IMG/VR virus record: IMGVR_UViG_3300028840_003407
Location: 1-31,177 of that record
Reading direction: 5' to 3' (one strand)
Length of the DNA stretch: 31,177 nucleotides
Origin: a virus
The position numbers and the translations under genes are program-made. Within the stretch, counting starts at the first letter, position 1. Each line of letters begins with the position of its first letter. This document shows, in pieces, positions 6,896 through 15,187 of this stretch. The notes beneath the pieces were generated by a model. It did no database searches and had not been told where the DNA came from. It was given only the letters and a program-made list of their open reading frames with translations.

Positions 6896-7822
6896 ATGGC
6901 TGCTGTAACTCCTGTCGCAACGGGCGTGGCGTCCGCGAGCGGCACCTATACCCCCGAGGTCTGGTCGGCCAAAACGCTGATCAAGTTTTATACGGCCACC
7001 GTCTTCGGAAGTATCTGCAACACTGATTACGAGGGCGAGATCAAGAGCATGGGAGACACCGTCCAGATCAGGACGATCCCCGATGTAACGATCCGCGACT
7101 ACGCGATCGGGCAGAAACTGACCAGGGAACGCCCGGCCACCGCCAAGATCAGCCTTTTGATAGACAAGGGCAAATACTACTCTGTTTCCATCAACGACGT
7201 TGAGCGGCTCCAGAGCGACCTGAACTATGTGGAGAAATGGACCGACGATGCCGGCAGGCAGATGGCGATCACTATTGACGCCCAGGTTCTGTCCACGCAG
7301 TACGCCTATGCAAGCGCGTCCAACAAGGGCAATACTGCCGGATATCGATCCAGTAGTTTTCAGCTTGGAACTACCGGAACCCCTGTGCTCCTGGATAAGG
7401 ACAACATCCTGGACTACATCGTCGATATGGGCACAGTCCTTGACGAATATGATGTGCCCGACGACGGCCGCCGGTGGATTCTCTTTCCGCCGCAGTTTTG
7501 CGGATTGATCAAAAAGAGCGACCTAAAGGACGCTTCTCTGGCCGGAGACGGTACTTCCATCATGCGCAATGGCCGCATGGGCATGGTCGATCGCTTCGAG
7601 ATCTTTAGGTCGAACCAGCTCACAACCACCCTGGACGGCGGCGTGTACATCACGAACTGCATGTTCGGGCACCCGGCGGCAATCAGTTTTGCCAGCCAGC
7701 TCACGGAGAACCGATATATCGATAACCCCGATGATTTCGGCAAGGTGATGGAAGGACTCCAGGTTTATGGCCACAAGACTATCAAGGCCGAAGGCCTGGG
7801 CCACCTGTATGCCCGCAAGTAA
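6896..7822 (+). CDS. Major capsid protein, 308 aa
   Basis: This is probably the HK97-fold shell protein. It follows the scaffold gene and has the best ribosome site of the region. The sequence matches podovirus-type coat proteins I recall: an N-terminal MAAVTPVATGVASASG arm, then PEVWSAKTLIKFYTATVFGSI, a central domain with DKGKYYSVSINDVERLQSD, and a C-terminal portion with WILFPPQFCGLIKKSDLKD and RMGMVDRFEIFRSNQL, where a beta hairpin leads into an SN-x-L motif common to many coat proteins. There is no N-terminal delta domain or protease cleavage site that I can point to, so assembly probably relies on the separate scaffold. An upstream in-frame ATG at 6890 would add only two residues. Expression should be high. 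Confidence 0.85.
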   Translation: MAAVTPVATGVASASGTYTPEVWSAKTLIKFYTATVFGSICNTDYEGEIKSMGDTVQIRTIPDVTIRDYAIGQKLTRERPATAKISLLIDKGKYYSVSINDVERLQSDLNYVEKWTDDAGRQMAITIDAQVLSTQYAYASASNKGNTAGYRSSSFQLGTTGTPVLLDKDNILDYIVDMGTVLDEYDVPDDGRRWILFPPQFCGLIKKSDLKDASLAGDGTSIMRNGRMGMVDRFEIFRSNQLTTTLDGGVYITNCMFGHPAAISFASQLTENRYIDNPDDFGKVMEGLQVYGHKTIKAEGLGHLYARK

Positions 7823-7857
7823 AGAATAACCTCTAACCGGTCATAGGAGAGACGATT

Positions 7858-8316
7858 ATGGCTAACTATGATTACACGGGCGATGGAAACGGCACTATCC
7901 ACGGCGAATTTTTCCGCAAGCACTTCCTGCTCAAAAGGGAAATGAAAGTGTCCGACATCATCGCATCCGACACCACGCTGACCGCGAACGGCGTTATCGC
8001 TGCGGCCGATGTCATACAGTTCATCGACCTGCTGGCGGGCACGGTGCTTGACAACTTCGCGGTAAAAACCGTGACTGCCGAGGGAGCGGCCCTCACGGCC
8101 GACTTTGGTATCGCAGGAAGCACGGAGCTTGCCTCCAACTTCGATATCAACCAGGCGGCCGGTACGATCACCGTGCTTGCGCACGATGCCAGTTGGGGTA
8201 CCGACAATGTTTGCTGCGTCGCGTTTGCAACCGCCGACACCATTGACATGACCTTTGACGCCGAAACTGATGCGGGCGAGTGGCACGTATACCTCGCCGG
8301 CTTCTTTTTGGATTGA
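7858..8316 (+). CDS. Probable capsid decoration or head-associated protein, 152 aa
   Basis: The gene follows the capsid gene by 35 bases and copies its ribosome-site layout (AGGAGA, 7 bases, ATG). The protein starts with a charged arm (residues 1-30), then becomes a compact all-beta sequence with alternating small and hydrophobic residues, for example VIQFIDLLAGTVLDNFAVKTV and GAALTADFGIAG. Small all-beta proteins directly downstream of a coat gene often decorate the outer capsid or form head spikes. There is no signal peptide and no membrane segment. A pair of adjacent cysteines (VCCVAF) sits near the C-terminus. The exact family is not recognised, and the role is inferred from position and fold class. 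Confidence 0.65.
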   Translation: MANYDYTGDGNGTIHGEFFRKHFLLKREMKVSDIIASDTTLTANGVIAAADVIQFIDLLAGTVLDNFAVKTVTAEGAALTADFGIAGSTELASNFDINQAAGTITVLAHDASWGTDNVCCVAFATADTIDMTFDAETDAGEWHVYLAGFFLD

Positions 8317-8337
8317 CAATAACCTGCATAATTGGGC

Positions 8338-8361
8338 TGTGGCCGGGATCTGCCGGCCACA
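8338..8361 (+). promoter_or_regulatory. Perfect 9-bp intercistronic hairpin without T-tract
   Basis: TGTGGCCGG (8338-8346) pairs fully with CCGGCCACA (8353-8361) around the 6-base loop GATCTG. No T-tract follows; the AGGAGG ribosome site of the next gene starts 5 bases later (8367-8372). It belongs to the same class as the hairpins at 4639-4664 and 6798-6848 and may stabilise or mark the 3' end of the abundant capsid and decoration messages. Confidence 0.55.
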
Positions 8362-8376
8362 TCCCCAGGAGGCGTT

Positions 8377-8880
8377 ATGCCAGAACAACGGTATCTGCGC
8401 AAATTGGATGATGGCTATGTCTATGGCTACACGGACGCCCTTGCGGCCCTGCCCGAGTTTGTGGAGTGCGACAAGGACGGCAGACGGCTTGAGCACATCG
8501 CTCTTATCGACGACACCAATATGCCAGTAATGGTCGAGATGGAGATCAATGGCGCTCAGTTCGACGTGCCCGAATATTTGGTCCCGACCGTACAGCAGCT
8601 TGTCGACAAGGACGATGAGCAATCGCTTGCCGCCGAGATCAAGGCTCTGCAAAAGCAGGTAGGAGATGCGAACGCTGCAAAAGGGGAGCTGAGAAAAGAG
8701 ATACTCGGCCTGCAAACGGCAAACAGCGATCTGCAAAAAGACCTGTCTAAGGCTGTCGAGGATCTTCGCAAGCGCGACACGGCCATTACCAAGCTCGAAG
8801 AACAGAACAAGAGCCTGGAGCGGGACGCAAGGGCGCTCAGCAAGCGGATTAAAAAGCTCGAAAAGCCCGACGAAGAGTAG
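8377..8880 (+). CDS. Coiled-coil phage protein between capsid and neck genes, 167 aa
   Basis: I selected ATG 8377 because AGGAGG (8367-8372) lies 4 bases upstream; an earlier in-frame start at 8332 would place the 9-bp hairpin inside the coding region and has no ribosome site. Residues 1-80 look like a small beta-rich domain (RYLRKLDDGYVYGYTDALAAL, then VMVEMEINGAQFDVPEYLVP). Residues 85-165 form a long, highly charged coiled coil (LAAEIKALQKQVGDANAAKG onward) ending in an acidic DEE tail. The first part resembles short phage proteins whose sequence reports on an amino-acid position or boundary, but I cannot name a family. A structural or assembly role is inferred from location only. Confidence 0.65.
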   Translation: MPEQRYLRKLDDGYVYGYTDALAALPEFVECDKDGRRLEHIALIDDTNMPVMVEMEINGAQFDVPEYLVPTVQQLVDKDDEQSLAAEIKALQKQVGDANAAKGELRKEILGLQTANSDLQKDLSKAVEDLRKRDTAITKLEEQNKSLERDARALSKRIKKLEKPDEE

Positions 8881-8887
8881 GTGAGCC

Positions 8888-10354
8888 ATGGGAAGCGTAC
8901 TGGCCAGCACGATCATGGCAGACGCGGCGGAGACCCTGCTCGACACAGCGAATACCCGGTGGCCCGATCTCGAAAAGTTCCGGTACCTGAACGCAGGTCA
9001 ACGCCTGCTCTGTCTCTACAAGCCCGACGCATACGCCCTCATTGATACCTATAGGCTTGTCCAAGGCACCAAGCAGCGCGTACCCGACGGTACTCGTGTA
9101 TTTGAGCGCCCCGCCAAAAGCTTTGACTTTGTAGACGCCGACGTCACCATCAACAACGCCCTGCCCGAAGGCACGCTGGACACCATCACAGAGGCCGACC
9201 ACGGCTTCGAGATGGGCGACAAGGTCCGGCTGACCAACGCCGGAGGCGCCTTGCCGACCGGGCTCGCCGCCGCAACCACGTATTACGTTATCGCCCTGGA
9301 TCCCGATACGATCGCCCTGGCTTCATCCATGGGCAACGCTCTATCCTATACGTGTGTGGAAATAACAGCGGCGGCCGGCGGCGGCACCCACACCGTGGCC
9401 CGGTACGATCGCGCCCTTGCCCAGGCTATCAGGCTGATCAGGGCTGTCCGCAATATGGGCACGGATGGAGTTACTGTAGGGCCGGCGATCGAGCACTGCG
9501 ACCTCGATGTACTGGACAGCTTTAATCCGGACTGGCACGAAGCGAGCTCCAATGCCGAGGTGCAGGCAGTCGCGTATGACGAAAGGTTTCCGAAGCAGTT
9601 CTTTGTCTATCCTCCGCAACCATCCGATACCCCCGGCTGGATCCAGATCGCTTATTCCGCGCTGGTCGAAGATATCATAGCTTTGTATTCCGGCAGCGAG
9701 AGCATCTGGGACGCAGACGCAGATGTTTTTACGGCAGGAACCTATGCCTGGGCCGCCAACGGCACGAACACGATCGCGAATGCATCTAACCGCTTGCGCG
9801 TCACGTATGTAGACGACGCTACGGGCGCCTATGTGAATCTCAATGACGCCGCGGACCTTAGCGAGGATCTCGTGCCCGGTCTGTACTATAAGCTGACCTT
9901 TGACGCCTACTGCTGGAACAGCGGTGGTGGAGCCACGCCTACAACGATACGCTTGTCTGTCGGCGAGGGCGCATCCAGTATCCAGGAATACTCCGAATAT
10001 CTCTCGTATTTCATGACCACTTACGAAGTCGAATTTGAGGCAACCAGCGCTACGGCGATGAGGCTTCAACTGTCCGGCATGGTGCCAGACAGTGTCGTAG
10101 AGATCGACAATTTGAGCCTGGACAAACGGGATGATTACGACGTGCCGATCAACCTCGCCGACAAGTACCAGAGCGCCTTGCGATACTATGTGCTTCACCG
10201 GTGCTACGAGAAAAACTCTGCGACATCCCCGTACGATGCGGCCAGATCCGTGGAATACTGGAACCTGTTTGTCACAGAGATCGGCAGGCTGGATCTGCTC
10301 AGAAAAGCCACAGGCCCGAACAGGAAAGAGCGTTCTGCAAACACGGAGGCATAA
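8888..10354 (+). CDS. Head-tail adaptor / tail tubular A-like protein (DUF6682-like) with two inserted domains
   Basis: The core resembles the phage adaptor family I recall as DUF6682. An N-terminal helical part (residues 1-75, with WPDLEKFRYLNAGQRLLCLY) continues at residues 185-265 (AVRNMGTDGVTVGPA, PKQFFVYPPQP, WIQIAYSALVEDI) and closes with helices at 425-475 (DKYQSALRYYVLHRCYEK). Such proteins join the portal to the tail. Family members are about 220 residues; this one has 488 because of two insertions. Residues about 79-172 hold a module also found in the next gene (FDFVDADV to AAGGGTHTV). Residues about 270-415 form a jelly-roll-like domain (LYYKLTFDAY, VVEIDNLSLDKR) similar in pattern to carbohydrate-binding modules. 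The next gene starts one base after its stop. Confidence 0.7.
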   Translation: MGSVLASTIMADAAETLLDTANTRWPDLEKFRYLNAGQRLLCLYKPDAYALIDTYRLVQGTKQRVPDGTRVFERPAKSFDFVDADVTINNALPEGTLDTITEADHGFEMGDKVRLTNAGGALPTGLAAATTYYVIALDPDTIALASSMGNALSYTCVEITAAAGGGTHTVARYDRALAQAIRLIRAVRNMGTDGVTVGPAIEHCDLDVLDSFNPDWHEASSNAEVQAVAYDERFPKQFFVYPPQPSDTPGWIQIAYSALVEDIIALYSGSESIWDADADVFTAGTYAWAANGTNTIANASNRLRVTYVDDATGAYVNLNDAADLSEDLVPGLYYKLTFDAYCWNSGGGATPTTIRLSVGEGASSIQEYSEYLSYFMTTYEVEFEATSATAMRLQLSGMVPDSVVEIDNLSLDKRDDYDVPINLADKYQSALRYYVLHRCYEKNSATSPYDAARSVEYWNLFVTEIGRLDLLRKATGPNRKERSANTEA

Positions 10355-11302
10355 ATGGCGACTACAATAGCGACTTTTCGCGGCGGCGTGCTGGCGGCAA
10401 TCCCTCGCTGCCCTCCGCCTATCGTAGACCAGGCAGTTGTCGACGCCATTATAGAGCTCTGCAAGGACGCATCCATCTTCGAGAAGAGCTTTGAGCACTG
10501 GCTCGATGCAGAAAACGATGTGGACTCAACGGATAACGACTCGATCACTATCACGCTCACGGACTATGTGGGCACCAGCTACCGGCCGCACATGGTCAAA
10601 GAGCTCAAAATAGACGGCGAGGGCTGGTATGTCGCCCACAAAGAGCTCGAAACCAATGTAGACGATCTCACATATTACGAGATCTCCGGCACCAAGTTCT
10701 ACAACTTTCCTTCCAGCACCGAGATGAAGCTGTTTCCGATCGATGATGACGCCACTACAGACGGCGACACATTCGATTTTGTCGACGCCGATGTGAGCGT
10801 AGCGGCGGACGAGATCACAGAGACAAATCATGGCCTTGACACCGGGCTGCCTGTGCGCCTTACAACCACGGGCACTTTGCCCACGGGCCTGGCAACCGGC
10901 ACTACTTATTACGTGATTCGCGTGGACGCAGACACTATATCCCTGGCCACGACCTATGCCAACGCGATAGCCGGCACGGCAATAGACATTACGGGCGCTG
11001 CGGGGGGCGGGACACACAGCCTTACGTCCCGCCGGACAAACCGGGTTTATGTCAATATGGTCTGGCTGCCGCTTAGATCAATGACACAGGTCGACGACAG
11101 CATCTACAACGACTACAGGGCCGCAGTGGAGGAATACGCTATTTATCTGCTGATGAGACAGCCGAACAAGGACTGGACCAATCCGGCAGAGGCCCCGGCG
11201 CATCTTTCCGAGTACGCTGCCCAAATGGAGCGCGCCAAGATCAGAAAGCTCCAGGGCTACGCTTACGGCTCCTTGCGTCCCAGGTCCGGGAGGTTCTTTT
11301 GA
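10355..11302 (+). CDS. Second neck/connector protein with the same inserted module, 315 aa
   Basis: ATG 10355 directly follows the TAA of the adaptor gene and is served by GGAGG a few bases upstream within that gene. The N-terminus (IIELCKDASIFEKSFEHWL) and the C-terminal helices (YRAAVEEYAIYLLMRQP, LSEYAAQMERAKIRKL) frame a beta-rich core. The order of helix, strands (MVKELKIDGEGWYV) and final helices is typical of phage head-closure or connector proteins. Residues about 139-225 are an insertion clearly homologous to the one in the upstream protein: both read FDFVDADV, a GLPTG- or PTGLA-type turn, TTYYVI and a final AAGGGTH. The core fits the slot between adaptor and nozzle in the T7-like layout. 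Exact family not certain. Confidence 0.65.
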   Translation: MATTIATFRGGVLAAIPRCPPPIVDQAVVDAIIELCKDASIFEKSFEHWLDAENDVDSTDNDSITITLTDYVGTSYRPHMVKELKIDGEGWYVAHKELETNVDDLTYYEISGTKFYNFPSSTEMKLFPIDDDATTDGDTFDFVDADVSVAADEITETNHGLDTGLPVRLTTTGTLPTGLATGTTYYVIRVDADTISLATTYANAIAGTAIDITGAAGGGTHSLTSRRTNRVYVNMVWLPLRSMTQVDDSIYNDYRAAVEEYAIYLLMRQPNKDWTNPAEAPAHLSEYAAQMERAKIRKLQGYAYGSLRPRSGRFF

Positions 11303-13113
11303 GAATAGTGCAGAACATATTCTCAGGCGAACGCCCTAAGCTGGCCAGCCACTTGCTTGCTCCCGGAGAAGCGCAGACCGCACAAAACTGCAAGCTGGAC
11401 AAAGGAGAGTTGCGCTCCTGGAAAGACTACGAATTCGTTGAGAACATAGAGGGCCTGGGAACCCCGGCGACCCTCTATCTCTACCAGAACGACGACATAG
11501 ATTACTGGATCACGGACGAGCTATTGCTGGATTTTGCCCGTACGGCTGTCGCAGGAGACCCTCACAACCGTCTTTACTACACGGGCAAGGATGAACCAAG
11601 GGTGTTGGCAAAAGAGCTTATTTCCGACCCCTTCGACCTGGATACAGACTATTACAAGCTCGGCGTGCCGGCCCCTACGTCCGCACCGACCATTGATGCC
11701 GGCTACACAACGGACAGCGCCTACAGGGCTTATGTGTACAGCTATGTGGTCCGGCTTGGGGATCTGGACTGCGAGGAAGGGCCTCCAAGCGATACAGTAG
11801 CGATTACCGATTACGACTCGGGCAACGTCACTCTTTCCGGCTTCACAGAGCCGCCGGCAAACAGGCAGATAGGCAAGATCCGGATCTATCGCACCAGCGC
11901 CGCCACAACCGCAGTTGCTTCGTTTCTATATGTGGGCGAATTCGAGACCGACGGGGTTGATTTCGATACCTTCACGTTTACAGACTCTGTGGCCGAAGCC
12001 GACCTTGGCACGGACTCTCCGCAGCCGGACACATTTGTGCCTCCCCCGACGGATCTCGACGGATTGCTCAGCCTCATAAACGGGTCTTTTGCAGGCTTTT
12101 CCGGCAACGTGGTCTATGTCTCAGAGCCCTATCTGCCGCATGCATGGCCCTATGAATACCCGGTTGCTGCAGACATTGTCGGCCTCGCCCGGTTCGGGAA
12201 CACGCTCGTGGTTTTGACAGACAGCACGCCCTATTACCTGATCGGCCCGCCGGAAGCCATGGAAGTAATGCCGCTTGAAGACATCTATCCGTGCCTGTCC
12301 AAGCGCGGTATCGTAATGGGGCAAAACGGTGTGCTTTATCCCACACAAAAGGGATATGCGCTCATAGACCAGAACGGGGTAAGGATCGTTACCGAAAGCA
12401 TTGTAGACCCTACGACCTGGAACGATGTCTATCATCCAAGCTCGCTGCATGCCTATTTTTTTGAAGATCGCATATTCGCGTTTCACGCAACCGGATCTTT
12501 CATCCTGGACTTTCCCAATGACCGCTTCACCACACTCGATATCTACCCGGACGCCTGCCATATTGCCCGGGGCACAGGCAGCTTTTACCTGATCAAGCCG
12601 ATCGACGATACAGATATCGCCGGGGATCACGCTATCTACAAATGGGAAGGCGCAGACTATGACCGGCTCCAATACGATTGGAAAAGCAACCGCCGGGTTT
12701 TGCCGTACGATACGAACTTCGCGGCCGCGAAGATCATACGCAATGCCACGGATCTAGCTGCGATTGAGGCCATTATCGACCAGAACATCGAAAACATCGA
12801 GGCCAACGCGGAGGCCATGGCCGACGGCGACATCGGGGATCCATTGGATTTCGGCGACATAGACGATGAGGACGTGCACGCAGACGATTTAGAGCCTGTC
12901 TACGATATCGACATGAACACAGACATTGTCTTCAAACTCTATGGTGATGGCGCGCTCATACACACAGAGACAGTTTCCGACGATGAACCCTTCAGCCTGC
13001 CCGGCGGCGTTTTGTATCAGGAAATAGAGTACGAGCTGATCGGCTATGTCGCTGTCAAGGAAGTAAGAATCGCTACGTCCATGCAAGAGCTCATGGAGGC
13101 TTCCAGTGCCTGA
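11299..13113 (+). CDS. Tail nozzle / tubular B-like tail protein, 604 aa
   Basis: The start is an unusual TTG at 11299 that overlaps the previous stop as TTGA and lies 5 bases after GGGAGG (11288-11293); an in-frame GTG at 11308 is a weaker choice. The N-terminus (FSGERPKLASHLLAPGEAQT, then AQNCKLDKGELRSW) matches the opening of phage tail-nozzle or stabilisation proteins, whose bodies are beta-propeller-like. A fibronectin-III-like stretch occupies about residues 150-240 (YRAYVYSYVVRLGDLDCEEG, then IGKIRIYRTSA). Propeller-like strands follow (FGNTLVVLTDSTPYYLIGPP, GYALIDQNGVRIV). An acidic segment (about 500-537) rich in Asp precedes a final beta domain. This protein probably forms the distal short tail through which DNA leaves. 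Confidence 0.7.
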   Translation: MRIVQNIFSGERPKLASHLLAPGEAQTAQNCKLDKGELRSWKDYEFVENIEGLGTPATLYLYQNDDIDYWITDELLLDFARTAVAGDPHNRLYYTGKDEPRVLAKELISDPFDLDTDYYKLGVPAPTSAPTIDAGYTTDSAYRAYVYSYVVRLGDLDCEEGPPSDTVAITDYDSGNVTLSGFTEPPANRQIGKIRIYRTSAATTAVASFLYVGEFETDGVDFDTFTFTDSVAEADLGTDSPQPDTFVPPPTDLDGLLSLINGSFAGFSGNVVYVSEPYLPHAWPYEYPVAADIVGLARFGNTLVVLTDSTPYYLIGPPEAMEVMPLEDIYPCLSKRGIVMGQNGVLYPTQKGYALIDQNGVRIVTESIVDPTTWNDVYHPSSLHAYFFEDRIFAFHATGSFILDFPNDRFTTLDIYPDACHIARGTGSFYLIKPIDDTDIAGDHAIYKWEGADYDRLQYDWKSNRRVLPYDTNFAAAKIIRNATDLAAIEAIIDQNIENIEANAEAMADGDIGDPLDFGDIDDEDVHADDLEPVYDIDMNTDIVFKLYGDGALIHTETVSDDEPFSLPGGVLYQEIEYELIGYVAVKEVRIATSMQELMEASSA

Positions 13114-14101
13114 TGTCCGCATAAAAGCCATGCACGGGGTTCCCAAGAACCTTGATAAGGCCATGTGGGACTTCCTGAATACTCTTCGATACAATATCGA
13201 GGTTCTGGCCGGGATGAAGGGCAGTGCTTCGAACAGATACGTTACGCTGGCCGAGCTGCTGGCCCTGTCCGGCACGGCGCAATATGTCGAAGTAGCAGAC
13301 ATAGACGATCCTTCCCCGGAGCTATCGTCACGAACCAGCACGGAAGCCGGACCCCTTCTCATCGCGTATCAGCCATCCGCCGGCGCGGACGATGCCTACA
13401 CTATATACGCCTGGGACGCATCTGGCGGCGCCAGCGATAGCCCTTATGTCGTCGCGGGCGACGGCGGCAACTGGACCGCTGTCGGCGGCACATACTCTGA
13501 CCAAGACCTGCACCTGGATCCGCTCACAGCGTCTTTTCTTGTTGCCACAGACGCAGCGAAAAAACTCGTCAGCACCAATCTGGCCGACTGGATCACCGCG
13601 GTGGCCAACGAAACCACGGTTGCCGACGATGGCGCCGGCGGCGCTATCATCGGCATAGTTAATCCGCTGATTGTGGCAAAAGGCGGCACGGGCGCAGAGA
13701 CCCTCACGGACCACGGCCTGCTCGTGGGCAGCGGCACGGGCGCAATCACGGCTTTGGCCGCTGCGGCTAATGGCCAGATCCCGATCGGTTCGACCGGCGC
13801 AGATCCCGTACTATCCACCCTGACAGGCGTTGCCAACGAGATCGATATCACGGTGGGAGCTGGCTCCATCACGATCGGCATTGTCGATCCGCTTATTGTC
13901 GGCAAGGGCGGCTCCGGCGGCACCACTTTTACAGACGGCGGCGTTTTACTCGGAAGCGGAGCCAATCCTTTCACGGCCACTGCGCGGCTTGATACAGACC
14001 AGCTGCTCGCCGGCCAAGCCGCGGGAGACCCTCAGCCAATGTCGATTGTCTGCAACAACGATGCGGTTGTCTGCCATAACGACGAGGTAGTGATGCTATG
14101 A
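13106..14101 (+). CDS. Tail fibre or collar-fibre protein with glycine-rich repeats
   Basis: The start is GTG 13106, 6 bases after GGAGG (13095-13099) and inside the end of the nozzle gene. The N-terminal 60 residues (PKNLDKAMWDFLNTLRYNIE) are probably the virion-attachment part. The rest carries fibre-type repeats: GIVNPLIVAKGGTGAETLTD at about residues 183-202 and GIVDPLIVGKGGSGGTTFTD at about 258-277, each followed by GLLVGSG or GVLLGSG. This GGTG pattern is typical of trimeric tail fibres, and the intervening GVANEIDITVGAGSITIGI strand is also typical. The C-terminus ends with NNDAVVCHNDEVVML, a conserved-looking tip with two cysteines. No chaperone or tail-spike enzyme domain is visible, so receptor binding may be shared with the next protein. 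Confidence 0.75.
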   Translation: MPDVRIKAMHGVPKNLDKAMWDFLNTLRYNIEVLAGMKGSASNRYVTLAELLALSGTAQYVEVADIDDPSPELSSRTSTEAGPLLIAYQPSAGADDAYTIYAWDASGGASDSPYVVAGDGGNWTAVGGTYSDQDLHLDPLTASFLVATDAAKKLVSTNLADWITAVANETTVADDGAGGAIIGIVNPLIVAKGGTGAETLTDHGLLVGSGTGAITALAAAANGQIPIGSTGADPVLSTLTGVANEIDITVGAGSITIGIVDPLIVGKGGSGGTTFTDGGVLLGSGANPFTATARLDTDQLLAGQAAGDPQPMSIVCNNDAVVCHNDEVVML

Positions 14102-14460
14102 CGGCTCTCAACGAAAACGCCATCACAAGGCTGTCAACCACGACGGGTGTTGACATGCAGGCCGTTGCAGCGACCACGCTCTATACGGTCCCTGCCGGCA
14201 AGGTGGCCTATATAACCCATGTCGTTATTCGGGATCCGTCTGCATCCATGGCCGGCGGCACGGATTTCGACTTCACCCAATGGCTGCAGACCGTCGATTT
14301 GTCGAGCCTGACTACTGCGAACACAGACTATATCGTGCTGGACGGCAATAACGCCAAGTACCAGGAGCTGGCTGCGGCCACGGCCTTTCAGATCACGGTC
14401 AATACCGGCACCACTGCAGCCTGCACGGCGACCATCGACGTGTTCGGCTTCCTGGTGTGA
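14098..14460 (+). CDS. Small all-beta tail appendage or fibre-tip protein, 120 aa
   Basis: The ATG at 14098 overlaps the stop of the fibre gene (ATGA). The sequence is a small beta sandwich: a Thr-rich beginning (ALNENAITRLSTTTGVDMQA), a central VPAGKVAYITHVVIRDPS strand pair, and a final TIDVFGFLV strand. Proteins that read YTVPAGK-x-A-x-I-x-x-V near the start are common beside phage fibres and are thought to be appendage or fibre-associated proteins. A role as fibre tip or partner is inferred from coupling to the fibre gene. No lipid-anchor or membrane signal is present. Confidence 0.6.
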   Translation: MTALNENAITRLSTTTGVDMQAVAATTLYTVPAGKVAYITHVVIRDPSASMAGGTDFDFTQWLQTVDLSSLTTANTDYIVLDGNNAKYQELAAATAFQITVNTGTTAACTATIDVFGFLV

Positions 14461-14471
14461 TGGGAGATTTC

Positions 14472-14747
14472 ATGGAGACAGCATCCGAAGAGCAGTCCTG
14501 GGACGGCACAGAGCGCAGACAAAAGACCTTCTGGAACGGCACGGCAACCAAGGTGCTTATGGTCCTTGTGGCGCTTCTCGCCTTTCTGGGCTCGCATCTT
14601 TTTCGGGAAGTGTGCGAGGTGCCTAAGATCTATGCCGTAAAAAGCGAAATGAGTATGCTCGCCGACAGAATGGACAAAGGATTCAAGGAGCTGCGAGAAG
14701 GCATCAACGATATCAATCAGTTTTTGCGGGACCAGAATAGGCCGTAG
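14472..14747 (+). CDS. Small single-span membrane protein, first gene of the lysis cassette
   Basis: ATG 14472 lies 5 bases after GGGAG (14462-14466). In-frame GTG 14457 and ATG 14460 overlap the previous stop but have poorer spacing to a ribosome site, so either could still be used. The 91-residue protein has a polar, acidic N-terminus containing DGTERRQK, one hydrophobic segment (VLMVLVALLAFLGSHLF, about residues 28-44) and a C-terminal coiled-coil-like tail (SMLADRMDKGFKELREGIND). The topology resembles small phage membrane proteins near lysozymes, such as haemolysin XhlA-type accessory proteins in reverse order. It could help lysis or superinfection exclusion; the sequence does not decide. 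Confidence 0.6.
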   Translation: METASEEQSWDGTERRQKTFWNGTATKVLMVLVALLAFLGSHLFREVCEVPKIYAVKSEMSMLADRMDKGFKELREGINDINQFLRDQNRP

Positions 14748-14755
14748 GGGGTTGT

Positions 14756-15187
14756 ATGGATTACGACGATGTAATGAACATGATCCGCAGGCATGAAGGG
14801 TTCTCTGCCGAGGTCTATCTTGACACCGTAGGTGTGCCCACGGGCGGCTACGGGCACGCTTTCCACGTAGGCTCTTATATCCCTGTGTATGTGGCCGAAA
14901 GGCTTCTGTGGCTGGACGTAAAGCAGGCGGAAGAAGATTACGACTATGTGGCAAAAATCTACAACTTAGACCTGGATCCCGTGCGGCGCGCAGTGTTTAT
15001 CGACATGCTTTTCAATCTGGGGCTGTCCAAGTTTCTGCTGTTCAAGAAGTTTCTCGCAGCGGTTCAGCGCGAAGACTGGCCTGAAGCAAAAGCGCAGCTC
15101 ATAGACTCCAAGTGGCACAGGCAGGTAGGAAACCGGGCCCTAGAGCTCGAGGAAATGATTCTTACCGGCGAATACGCGAGGCAATGA
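14756..15187 (+). CDS. T4-type lysozyme (endolysin, glycoside hydrolase 24)
   Basis: This muramidase cuts the MurNAc-GlcNAc bond of peptidoglycan to release progeny. The catalytic layout is clear: Glu14 in RRHEG, Asp23 in YLDTVG and Thr29 in PTGGYGH, giving the E-8-D-5-T spacing of T4 lysozyme (Glu11, Asp20, Thr26). The usual TIGYGH is TGGYGH here. Later helices include the expected VFIDMLFNLGLSKFLLFKKF and a terminal WHRQVGNRALELEEMILTGE segment with the Trp-His-x-x-x-x-x-Arg pattern near the C-terminus. At 143 residues it has the usual single-domain length. There is no signal peptide or signal-anchor, so it needs a holin to reach the wall. Confidence 0.93.
   Translation: MDYDDVMNMIRRHEGFSAEVYLDTVGVPTGGYGHAFHVGSYIPVYVAERLLWLDVKQAEEDYDYVAKIYNLDLDPVRRAVFIDMLFNLGLSKFLLFKKFLAAVQREDWPEAKAQLIDSKWHRQVGNRALELEEMILTGEYARQ

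Noticed and set aside
8312-8335. A sigma-70 promoter: TTGACA at the end of the decoration gene with CATAAT downstream
   Set aside because: The two boxes are only about 8 bases apart instead of about 17, and no second -10 box fits.
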